NCBI GenBank assembly: GCA_002500485.1
Contig: DLRJ01000140.1
Location: forward strand, 55,308-60,879
Length of the DNA: 5,572 nucleotides
Direction of reading: 5' to 3'
Origin: Dehalococcoidia bacterium UBA7891
GTDB taxonomy: Bacteria > Chloroflexota > Dehalococcoidia > Lucifugimonadales > UBA826
In this document: positions 1 through 5,572 of the stretch, piece by piece
Layout: each line of letters opens with the position of its first letter
Numbering within the stretch: the stretch's first letter is position 1
Notes under the pieces: model-generated
Databases searched by the model: none
Seen by the model: only the letters and a program-made list of their open reading frames with translations
Told to the model about the DNA's origin: nothing
Translations under genes and position numbers: made by a program

Positions 1-1424
1 ACTTCCGCCTTGTAAAGAAGCATTTCCTTTTGTTCCCATAAATTGACCGCAGGTATCAACCTAGTGGCCAACATAAAAGTTAAGATTGAGCCACCTATAA
101 ACCCGACCATTATAAAAATATCTGCGTATTCCGGAGAGGGAATCTTGGTAGGCACCTCACGCATTTCCATTTCAAGTTGGCTTACCATATTTTTACCAGC
201 AACATCCCAAGATGCGACATACAACCTTATCCTATCAAGAAGGGTACCTAGTAAAACTGAGGCCGCCAAAATAGGCGGTCCCCAGACGCTTCTTCTTACC
301 GGATTCCAAATCATCGTGAACCACGGCAGGATAAATACCAATATAAATATTGTGATGAACAAATAAAGATACGGTCCCTTAACCAATAATTCCAAGACGG
401 CCTGTTCCGAAGGCTTCTTTCCATACCAGAAGACATTGAAACTGGAGAACCAGAACCAGAACCAAAGTAAGGACAGGGCAAGAAGCAATTTCCCAAGACC
501 CCAAAATTGATCAAGCCCGATGTATTCCTTATATCCTCCAAATTGTCTTAAGAAAAACATTGTGAGCATCACCGTAGCGACTCCAGCCTGCAATGCGTTA
601 TGGGCATGAGTTATTGGATACAAAGAATCTATCCAACCTGGAACGTGAACCATCAAAAACTCTACACTGATAAAGAAGTGTACGAACACAAGCATCATGA
701 AATAAAAAGCCCCCACAACCCCCATTCGATGATGCTGCCAATTCCATTGAGCTGAAGTGCCTCTCCAACCTAGTGCTAGCCTTCCAGCCCACTTCTTTTT
801 CCAACCTTCCCCATGGTCCCTTAAAACCGCGAAATCCGGTAAAGTCGATAACCACAACAAAGACAGCCCTAATAAAACCAATCCCACTATTGCCAGCGTG
901 GCCCATATATGAGGAGAATAAGCCGGAACACCTCCCCCCCAACAAAATACCCAACAACTATCCATGTCTTGAGCTGTTTGCTGACCATAGAACCAAAGGC
1001 TTCTTCTACCATTTTCCAGGGACGGAAGTAGCCAAATTAAGGGTATGTACAGAATTAGGTTCAGACACCCGGCAAGAGTCCATATTTCGGCAGCTCTTGA
1101 TATCGGCCTCCTCCAATGCGAATTAGCAATACGAGGTGCTATGGCGACCATTGGTGCAGCCGAGGAAGTAGTCATCAAGAAGGCAAATACTGCTACGTAG
1201 TATCCCCAGGCCCCCTTATCGTCAAATCCCGAGCTCAACCTCATAACAAACCCGACAATCCCGAATATAAACATGATTCCAAACAAGGCCGCAAATTGCC
1301 AGAATCTATTCGAGGTAACGTTATGAACTCCCAGAAGGCCATCTGATACGGCCTTTCTGGTTTCCACAGAATTATCTGTCTCTACATAAGATTCTACTAC
1401 CCTATCACCAGGATCAGTAACCAT
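1..1424 (-). CDS. actC: NrfD/ActC-type quinone-interacting integral membrane subunit, 3' end cut by window edge
   Basis: The frame stays open from ATG at 1424 to the left edge: 474 full codons plus two bases, no stop. I translated it by hand. Hydrophobic segments suggest about ten membrane helices, near residues 41-62, 73-96, 111-133, 171-194, 234-257, 277-293, 310-331, 351-373, 381-403 and 433-454. Ten helices and about 475 residues fit ActC of alternative complex III better than the eight-helix PsrC/NrfD type. A family-like stretch around residues 320-340 contains FNVFWYGKKPSE, resembling the WYG-x-x-P-x-E signature of ActC proteins. In this family the subunit binds quinol or quinone and passes electrons to the adjacent iron-sulfur subunit. 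The start overlaps the iron-sulfur gene by 11 bp and has a GAGGT ribosome site 5 nt upstream, so the two are probably translationally coupled. The protein is likely almost complete. QrcD is the alternative identity. Confidence 0.9.
   Translation of the reverse strand, partial: MVTDPGDRVVESYVETDNSVETRKAVSDGLLGVHNVTSNRFWQFAALFGIMFIFGIVGFVMRLSSGFDDKGAWGYYVAVFAFLMTTSSAAPMVAIAPRIANSHWRRPISRAAEIWTLAGCLNLILYIPLIWLLPSLENGRRSLWFYGQQTAQDMDSCWVFCWGGGVPAYSPHIWATLAIVGLVLLGLSLLWLSTLPDFAVLRDHGEGWKKKWAGRLALGWRGTSAQWNWQHHRMGVVGAFYFMMLVFVHFFISVEFLMVHVPGWIDSLYPITHAHNALQAGVATVMLTMFFLRQFGGYKEYIGLDQFWGLGKLLLALSLLWFWFWFSSFNVFWYGKKPSEQAVLELLVKGPYLYLFITIFILVFILPWFTMIWNPVRRSVWGPPILAASVLLGTLLDRIRLYVASWDVAGKNMVSQLEMEMREVPTKIPSPEYADIFIMVGFIGGSILTFMLATRLIPAVNLWEQKEMLLYKAE
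447..464. repeat. Hexanucleotide repeat (GAACCA)x3 inside the NrfD-type gene
   Basis: Three perfect tandem copies of GAACCA encode, on the minus strand, Trp-Phe three times (residues 321-326) in the seventh predicted membrane helix of the NrfD-type protein. Slippage by one unit would add or remove a Trp-Phe pair without shifting the frame. Confidence 0.7.
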
Positions 1425-2154
1425 GCGTGACCTCAGCAGATTCATCAACTTTTTTAAGGTATATAACGTTAGTATCTGTACCTAAATTCTCCATCAATTG
1501 ATATCCACGTTCCCCTTCCTGCATTGCGTCCTCTTTCATTTTGGACACCGTACTATCAGGGTCGTTAAAATTACCGAAAATAAGCGAATTACTGGCACAG
1601 GCATTCACGCAGGCCGGATTAAGACCTCTGTCTCCATCCTCTAAAACCTCATTATCTCTTTCAGATTCTCTGGTCGACCTTTGAATTCTTTGAACGCAAA
1701 AACTGCATTTCTCCATTATTCCGCGACTTCTAACCGTCACATCCGGATTTAGCTGATTCTTGAGACTTTCAGGCCATTCTGGCTCCCAGAAATTGAAAAA
1801 CCTGACATGATAAGGGCATCCATTCGCACAAAATCTTGTTCCTATGCAGCGATTATAAACCTGTACGTTCATTCCCTCATCATTGTGATAGGTAGCGTAG
1901 ACTGGACAAACGGGCTCGCAAGGTGCGTTTCCGCAGTGCTGACACATAATAGGAATAAACCGAGCCTTCACGTCTGGGTATTCACCTTCCCAATACCTTT
2001 CAATCCGTATCCATTGTATAGCTCTGCGCTGATTAAAATGTTCTTCTAAATTGATGGGTATATTGTTCTCAGATTGACAGGCCACAACGCACCCTTGGCA
2101 CCCAGTACACCGATCAATATCAACAACCATCCCCCATTTATTAGAATCTACCAT
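1414..2154 (-). CDS. Four-cluster iron-sulfur subunit (ActB2/QrcC/PsrB-like), 3x[4Fe-4S] + 1x[3Fe-4S] predicted
   Basis: A 246-residue ferredoxin-like electron-transfer protein with fifteen cysteines in four groups: C16, C19, C22, C26; C71, C74, C79, C83; C103, C109, C113; and C150, C153, C182, C186. The third group reads CIGTRFCANGC, with threonine 106 where the second cysteine of CxxC would be. Fifteen ligands therefore predict three [4Fe-4S] clusters and one [3Fe-4S], the set known for the iron-sulfur half of ACIII ActB. There is no signal peptide. In this family the subunit is co-exported with, or assembled onto, a Tat-carrying large subunit, which here would be the upstream MopB homologue. 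The ATG at 2154 has AGGAG 7 nt upstream. The gene lies 38 nt after the MopB gene and overlaps the NrfD gene by 11 bp. Together with the 748-residue MopB protein it totals 994 residues, about the length of a fused ActB. Function is confident; the choice between ActB2 and QrcC is not. Confidence 0.93.
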   Translation of the reverse strand: MVDSNKWGMVVDIDRCTGCQGCVVACQSENNIPINLEEHFNQRRAIQWIRIERYWEGEYPDVKARFIPIMCQHCGNAPCEPVCPVYATYHNDEGMNVQVYNRCIGTRFCANGCPYHVRFFNFWEPEWPESLKNQLNPDVTVRSRGIMEKCSFCVQRIQRSTRESERDNEVLEDGDRGLNPACVNACASNSLIFGNFNDPDSTVSKMKEDAMQEGERGYQLMENLGTDTNVIYLKKVDESAEVTHGY

Positions 2155-2192
2155 CGATTTGCTCCTATTGTTTCCTTAAAGGTTCTAATATC

Positions 2193-4439
2193 CTAATGAT
2201 TATCACCAGAAGTGATTTGAATAATATGGTGATGTTCGTCGCGTGGAAATTCGGGAACAGTATTTTCAAATTTCGGAACGCGAATCCATTCACCGGTTGT
2301 AGTTACATTGGCTCTAGTTGCAGCCCATGCCAATGACCCATTTTCAGAGTCCAGTTTAGGATCTAGAATCGACAAAATATTTGCACCTCTGCCTGATGAG
2401 TACCTGCCCCCATCCCTGTGGCCTTGTCCAATAGGAATCCCTATAGTGTCTGGTGGCACAGCAGGGTTAGGCATTGCCAAGGCTTTAACTACTCGGCCAT
2501 TTGATGGTCGGATCTCCAGCACATCCCCTTCCGATATTCCCTTTTCTTCAGCAACTTTATGATTTATTTCAACCCAAGTTTGCCAGGTGGCAGTCGATAT
2601 AGCGTCTGGCATAGCCTGAAGCCATGGCAAAGAAGCTGCACTACCATCACCTAAAGTAGAAATAAATGGTTGTATATAAAATTCTTGATCAAGCCCCCCA
2701 AACTCTGGAGAAGCTACACCAGCAAGATTCTCAACTCTGGGGACCTCATCTACCTTATAGGATGTGTCCCACCAACCGCCTCTTTGAAGAACTCCATTCC
2801 AAAAGCCCTCAAAGCTATTCGAAACTATCTGGCCTCGATCCAATTCATATAACCTTTTGGCATCGTTTCTAATTACTTCTTTAAATGTTTCTCCATCCAA
2901 TCCTAGGTCTTTACCCATTACCTGGGCAGTAGCCATAAGTATATCGGCGAACCCCTTGGTTCCAAGGTTACTACCTCTGTGCTCAAAGAAAGGTCTTACT
3001 ACGGGCTGCTGAAATCCTATCATCTGATAGCCGGGGCCAGCGAGTGGAACATCCGTACCCCAATCTTCAAAAAAGTGGTGTTGAGGCAATATTAAGTCAG
3101 CTATGGAAGTAGTATCGTCCATCATACCTCCAAAACTAACAACCAAAGGCACGCTATCCAAGGCTGCTTTCATGTCGACGGTATCCGTCATCCCATAATA
3201 AAAGTCCGCATCTTTAACCATCAAAACCTTAACATTTCCGGCTTTCATTTCTTCAGCCAGCCGATGAAATTCTGAAAATGAATTAGAAGGGGGCGCCGCA
3301 CCAACTCCATCGAAAGGTGAGTTCGGGTTCAAAAGAACCCCACCTTTTTTTCCTAGGTTTGAAGCCACATGGTTTAGGGAATAAATAGCTTTTAGATTTT
3401 GGGTACCGTTAGTATGCGCACCGGCAGAACCTCCACCCAGAGCTATCGGGTGTTCACTATGAGAGAAATCCTCGGCGATTTGATTGATAGTATCGACAGA
3501 TACTCCAATTTCATTCGCTACATTGGCAGGTGAGTAAGAATCCAGCACCCCATCAACATCCAGATCTCCAAAAACCGCATTCGGATGGCTCGAAGATAAA
3601 ACTTGCATGATACTCATCGCAAGCAACCCTTCAGTGCCAGGATTAACATGCACCCATTGGTCAGCATTTGCAGCAGTCATGGAAAACCTTGAATCTACAT
3701 GTATGAGCTTACCCCTGTGCTCATGTCCCTGCCTAAATTCTCCATATCCCCTGGCGTATCTCGTGGGAGACACCCAAGAAGACAAGAAATCTGCTCCAAA
3801 AGACAGGACCAAATCTGCATTATCAATGTCGAATTCAGGAATGGAATCGGTGCCAAACACTGCTTTAAGAGCGGTTCTGAGAACATTCGTCTCCAATGCC
3901 TCATACGACAAATGACGAGTACCGAGCGAATCAGTGAATTTTTCCAGCACAAGCCCAACATGGCCGCCAGTTGGGTTACTAACAAAAACCGCCTTATTAT
4001 TTTCGTTAGAACTATCAAGTTCACCCAAACTCGAGCTCAGTCTTGCTATCGCATCTTCCCAGCTTATTTCTCTATACTCACCAGAACCTCTTGCACCAGT
4101 TCTAACTTGTGGAGCACTTATACGGTCAGGATGATAGAGTCCTTGAAGGGCCGCTTCAGAAAGGGCACTATGCCCACCGAGGTTAAGTGGATGGTCTGGA
4201 TTTCCTTCCACTTTTTTTGCTCTACCCTCCATTACTCTTACAACGATCCCCTCTGAGCTACCGCCCTGCTGATTTGTAGTTGCGTACCAGTTATCGATTC
4301 CGGACACCAAATCCTCAGGCATAGCAGGAGGAGAGTCGATTAAAAGTTCTTTCTCAGGTAACCCACAAGCCTGGAACAGCACAGCAGCGCCGGCTGACCC
4401 ACCCATGAGAGTCAAAAATTGTCGTCTAGTTAAAGCCAT
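2193..4439 (-). CDS. Tat-exported, cofactor-less molybdopterin oxidoreductase homologue (ActB1/QrcB-like), probable lipoprotein
   Basis: A 748-residue protein beginning with a twin-arginine signal (TRRQFL, residues 4-9), a short hydrophobic stretch and cysteine 25 in LFQACG, a plausible though non-ideal lipobox. Residues 51-105 correspond to the N-terminal iron-sulfur domain of the MopB superfamily (GxPDHPLNxGGxxAxxQ-like; here EGNPDHPLNLGGHSALSEAA) but lack every cysteine ligand. The core keeps family landmarks such as LSFGADFLSSWVSP (212-225) and the TAANADQWVHVNPGTEG region (255-271). A C-terminal molybdopterin-dinucleotide-binding-like domain begins near residue 622. Cys25 is the only cysteine I find, so no [4Fe-4S] cluster and no Cys-ligated molybdenum are possible. 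Known ActB1 and QrcB proteins likewise lack cofactors and act as a structural scaffold for the iron-sulfur subunit. The ribosome site AGAGG overlaps the stop codon of the upstream cytochrome gene and sits 6 nt from ATG, implying coupled translation. Confidence 0.92.
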   Translation of the reverse strand: MALTRRQFLTLMGGSAGAAVLFQACGLPEKELLIDSPPAMPEDLVSGIDNWYATTNQQGGSSEGIVVRVMEGRAKKVEGNPDHPLNLGGHSALSEAALQGLYHPDRISAPQVRTGARGSGEYREISWEDAIARLSSSLGELDSSNENNKAVFVSNPTGGHVGLVLEKFTDSLGTRHLSYEALETNVLRTALKAVFGTDSIPEFDIDNADLVLSFGADFLSSWVSPTRYARGYGEFRQGHEHRGKLIHVDSRFSMTAANADQWVHVNPGTEGLLAMSIMQVLSSSHPNAVFGDLDVDGVLDSYSPANVANEIGVSVDTINQIAEDFSHSEHPIALGGGSAGAHTNGTQNLKAIYSLNHVASNLGKKGGVLLNPNSPFDGVGAAPPSNSFSEFHRLAEEMKAGNVKVLMVKDADFYYGMTDTVDMKAALDSVPLVVSFGGMMDDTTSIADLILPQHHFFEDWGTDVPLAGPGYQMIGFQQPVVRPFFEHRGSNLGTKGFADILMATAQVMGKDLGLDGETFKEVIRNDAKRLYELDRGQIVSNSFEGFWNGVLQRGGWWDTSYKVDEVPRVENLAGVASPEFGGLDQEFYIQPFISTLGDGSAASLPWLQAMPDAISTATWQTWVEINHKVAEEKGISEGDVLEIRPSNGRVVKALAMPNPAVPPDTIGIPIGQGHRDGGRYSSGRGANILSILDPKLDSENGSLAWAATRANVTTTGEWIRVPKFENTVPEFPRDEHHHIIQITSGDNH

Positions 4440-4448
4440 GGACTACCT

Positions 4449-5051
4449 CTAATAGTGACATGTAGCACAGTCCGTTGGTGCATTGTTTTGCTTGTGACAG
4501 TTAACACAGTCTCCCATTTTGAGAGCTCTATTTTGCTGAACTTTATCCATACTTGCCACATCTCCGTGACAAGTGGCACACACATCTTTAGCTTCTATCC
4601 CATCTTTCTCGGAAAAGTATCTTATGTGGGCTTCATGTACAAAATGAACATGATCAGGAACTCTATGGACTCTAACCCAATGGATAGATCTTCCATCCTC
4701 GTAAAGGCTTCTCATTTTTGTTATACCTTCTAATTCGTCCCCAACAGCCAAGTGGCATGTCATGCAAAGACCTGTGGCCGGAACAGATGCAGCAGCTTCT
4801 TTTTCGACATTCCGGTGGCAAAAGGTGCAATCCATACCGAGCTCTTTCACATGGGTTTCATGCGGAAATTCGATTGGCTGGTCTGGACCATCGTGGCCAA
4901 ATATAACTGGCCTACCCAGCCATGATGAAATCACAAAAGTTAAAACCAGAACTATACCTATGAACCCCCCGAGCAAGACAGCACCAAGAGCCCCCAGCTT
5001 AGCAAGCTGGGTTCCCGTCGGTTTCTGAGGCTGGAAATCGCCTGGTATCAA
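4449..5051 (-). CDS. actA: Membrane-anchored pentaheme cytochrome c (ActA-like)
   Basis: A 200-residue protein with a single N-terminal membrane helix (about residues 19-44) and a periplasmic domain holding five CxxCH heme c sites: CTFCH at 75, CMTCH at 96, CATCH at 158, CVNCH at 182 and CATCH at 195, one residue before the C-terminus. Non-motif histidines that could give bis-His ligation include H64, H67, H129, H134, H136, H139 and H142. Five hemes and one anchor match ActA of alternative complex III; QrcA of Desulfovibrio has six. In the complex it would accept electrons from the iron-sulfur subunit and pass them to a downstream cytochrome or oxidase. The start must be TTG at 5051: the frame has a TAG five codons upstream, the next ATG (codon 73) would remove the anchor, and AGGA lies 10 nt upstream. 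The MopB gene follows after 9 nt. The family is certain; ActA rather than another multiheme subunit is inferred from context. Confidence 0.92.
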   Translation of the reverse strand: MIPGDFQPQKPTGTQLAKLGALGAVLLGGFIGIVLVLTFVISSWLGRPVIFGHDGPDQPIEFPHETHVKELGMDCTFCHRNVEKEAAASVPATGLCMTCHLAVGDELEGITKMRSLYEDGRSIHWVRVHRVPDHVHFVHEAHIRYFSEKDGIEAKDVCATCHGDVASMDKVQQNRALKMGDCVNCHKQNNAPTDCATCHY

Positions 5052-5061
5052 TTCTTCACTG

Positions 5062-5065
5062 TCCT
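5062..5065 (-). promoter_or_regulatory. Ribosome binding site AGGA deciding a TTG start
   Basis: AGGA lies 10 nt before TTG at 5051, in the 17-nt gap after the small membrane protein gene. It is short, but this TTG is the only start that keeps the membrane anchor of the pentaheme cytochrome. Ribosomes finishing the upstream gene could also reinitiate here. Confidence 0.5.
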
Positions 5066-5068
5066 ATG

Positions 5069-5368
5069 TTAAATCCAAAAATCAGGGTATATAGCTCTAA
5101 TAGCATCTAATCCGCCAGCAAATGCTGTGACAACAAAGTAAATTGCAGCAACGAAAGACACAACGGCAAACAAATATATAGGGGGCCGGAGCTTTGAAAG
5201 CGAGGCTGGCAGATGACGAGATTTAACCAAAGAGGGTATCGCGTTGTGACCTATCAGCATATTGCCAGCAAAAATGATTATAAACAACACAAAAAATTTC
5301 ATGTTGTGCGTGAAAATTTTTATATCCGCCCAGACGGCGGAGTTAATATAATTTGGATCTATCTCCAA
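5069..5368 (-). CDS. Small two-helix membrane protein of unknown function, first gene of the operon
   Basis: A 99-residue protein I do not recognise. It has two clear hydrophobic helices (about residues 24-44 and 63-84) joined by a basic loop (KSRHLPASLSKLR, 49-61), so by the positive-inside rule the loop probably faces the cytoplasm and both termini face out. Its C-terminus reads AIYPDFWI. There is no heme, metal or catalytic motif; H21, H41 and H52 are the only histidines. The frame has no ATG or GTG after its upstream TAG (5417-5419), so TTG at 5368 is the likely start. It is preceded by AAGGTGG 10 nt upstream, close to an ideal Shine-Dalgarno. It ends 17 nt before the pentaheme cytochrome gene and is the first gene after the promoter, so it is very probably co-expressed with the complex, as an accessory or assembly subunit. 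That role is inference from position only. It does not look like ActD, ActE or ActF. Confidence 0.78.
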   Translation of the reverse strand: MEIDPNYINSAVWADIKIFTHNMKFFVLFIIIFAGNMLIGHNAIPSLVKSRHLPASLSKLRPPIYLFAVVSFVAAIYFVVTAFAGGLDAIRAIYPDFWI

Positions 5369-5378
5369 TTGCCTGTTT

Positions 5379-5385
5379 CCACCTT
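5379..5385 (-). promoter_or_regulatory. Ribosome binding site AAGGTGG deciding a TTG start
   Basis: AAGGTGG matches the AAGGAGG Shine-Dalgarno consensus at six of seven positions and ends 10 nt before TTG at 5368. Since no ATG or GTG exists in frame between the upstream stop and this TTG, the site supports the chosen start of the small membrane protein. Confidence 0.6.
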
Positions 5386-5434
5386 TTTTTTCCGACGAGC
5401 ATAGCCTAATTATCGCCTAGTCAATCGGGTGAAA

Positions 5435-5464
5435 ATTATCACATTCCAATATTGGGGGTGTCAA
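5435..5464 (-). promoter_or_regulatory. Sigma-70 type promoter with extended -10, driving the operon
   Basis: On the minus strand a perfect TTGACA (5464-5459) is followed after 18 bp by GATAAT (5440-5435), five of six matches to TATAAT, and preceded by TGT (5443-5441) as an extended -10. Transcription would begin near 5428, giving an untranslated leader of about 60 nt before the TTG at 5368. No other promoter of this quality was noticed in the window, and the tight gene spacing downstream suggests one transcript for all five genes. Confidence 0.75.
5446..5455. promoter_or_regulatory. Perfect 10-bp palindrome CCAATATTGG in the promoter spacer, possible operator
   Basis: CCAATATTGG reads identically on both strands and lies between the -35 and -10 elements, where a bound dimer would block RNA polymerase. 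The symmetry is seen directly; an operator role is inference. It is short, and AT-rich palindromes of this length do occur by chance. Confidence 0.35.
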
Positions 5465-5475
5465 GGGAACTCTCA

Positions 5476-5495
5476 GCCAAAAATCGCCAAAAATC
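5476..5495. repeat. Perfect tandem repeat of 10 bp, two copies, upstream of the -35
   Basis: GCCAAAAATC occurs twice head to tail (5476-5485 and 5486-5495); on the operon strand it is GATTTTTGGC twice. The repeats lie 11 bp upstream of the -35 box, about -48 to -67 from the predicted start. The period is near one helical turn, so both copies present the same face. This suits a bound activator, a bent A-tract or an UP-like element, but no specific regulator is recognisable. Confidence 0.5.
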
Positions 5496-5572
5496 TGCCG
5501 AGTGAGTAAAACAATGTTAATAGAACCTGATCGCAGGCCGGTAAAATAATACGGCAAATTTGTTTGTTTGTA

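Larger units (their letters stand above)
5369..5572. other. Intergenic region upstream of the operon
   Basis: No gene is supported in these 204 bases. The operon-proximal half holds the leader, the promoter, the spacer palindrome and the tandem repeat listed separately. The distal part (5500-5572) is AT-rich and contains only weak hairpins (CCTG-ATCG-CAGG at 5526-5537, and an imperfect GCCGGTA/TACGGC pair at 5537-5555). I cannot tell whether it is the end of a neighbouring gene, a weak terminator or plain spacer. Confidence 0.6.

Noticed and set aside
43..366. 107-codon plus-strand open frame at the left end
   Set aside because: It is antisense to the NrfD-type gene, whose minus-strand frame is uninterrupted for 474 codons with a coherent ten-helix pattern.
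598..957. 119-codon minus-strand open frame inside the NrfD region
   Set aside because: It is in a different frame from the NrfD-type protein and lacks its helix pattern; the NrfD frame is intact here, so no frameshift is implied.
3699..4256. 185-codon plus-strand open frame
   Set aside because: It lies wholly antisense to the well-conserved MopB gene, its translation resembles no family, and the minus-strand frame shows clear domain motifs.
2193..4439. Annotation as an active molybdenum enzyme such as formate dehydrogenase, polysulfide reductase or DMSO reductase
   Set aside because: The cluster ligands and any Cys or Sec metal ligand are missing, and the neighbouring pentaheme cytochrome fits ACIII/Qrc instead.
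5502..5549. Short plus-strand frame starting GTG at 5502 or ATG at 5514 (11-16 codons), a possible divergent leader peptide
   Set aside because: Too short, with no clear ribosome site and no attenuator-like structure or amino-acid run.
5526..5560. Possible terminator hairpins CCTG-ATCG-CAGG and GCCGGTA/TACGGC
   Set aside because: The stems are short or bulged, and neither is followed by a continuous U-run on either strand.
5417..5572. Minus-strand frame open from the right edge for 51 codons to TAG at 5417-5419, a possible end of an upstream gene
   Set aside because: It runs through the consensus promoter and the tandem repeat, its translation looks like no known C-terminus, and a 51-codon open frame is not rare by chance. 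Sequence to the right would settle it.

Overview
The window holds one minus-strand operon for a membrane-bound quinone:cytochrome oxidoreductase of the alternative complex III (ACIII) / Qrc class. Read in the direction of transcription (right to left), it contains: a small two-helix membrane protein of unknown function (5368-5069), a membrane-anchored pentaheme cytochrome c (5051-4449, ActA-like), a Tat-exported, probably lipidated molybdopterin-oxidoreductase homologue with no cofactor-binding cysteines (4439-2193, ActB1-like), a four-cluster iron-sulfur protein (2154-1414, ActB2-like) and a ten-helix NrfD-type quinone-binding membrane subunit (1424 to the left edge, ActC-like, at most a few residues short of complete). 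The genes are packed with gaps of 17, 9 and 38 nt and one 11-bp overlap. Each has a plausible ribosome binding site.

The right-hand 204 bases (5369-5572) are the only non-coding stretch of any size. They carry a strong sigma-70 type promoter facing the operon: a perfect TTGACA, an 18-bp spacer and an extended TGT-GATAAT -10. A perfect 10-bp palindrome lies in the spacer and a perfect 10-bp tandem repeat lies just upstream. I find no RNA genes, CRISPR arrays, insertion sequences or convincing terminators.

How the parts would work together (from knowledge of the families): the NrfD subunit exchanges electrons with membrane quinol, the iron-sulfur subunit forms a wire docked on the catalytically dead MopB scaffold, and the five-heme cytochrome hands electrons to a soluble or oxidase-bound partner. 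In Qrc the flow runs the other way, toward menaquinone. The heme count of five and the ten-helix NrfD favour ACIII. The separate MopB and iron-sulfur genes resemble Qrc. The genes that would settle it (actD/DUF3341, monoheme actE, second NrfD actF) would lie beyond the left edge.

The organism is a bacterium with a quinone-based respiratory chain and a moderate GC content (roughly mid-40s percent by eye). A marine or subsurface Chloroflexota-like lineage is one guess, but the sequence does not establish the phylum. The most unusual points are the split ActB, the single cysteine in the large subunit, the unidentified leading membrane protein and the use of TTG starts for the first two genes.
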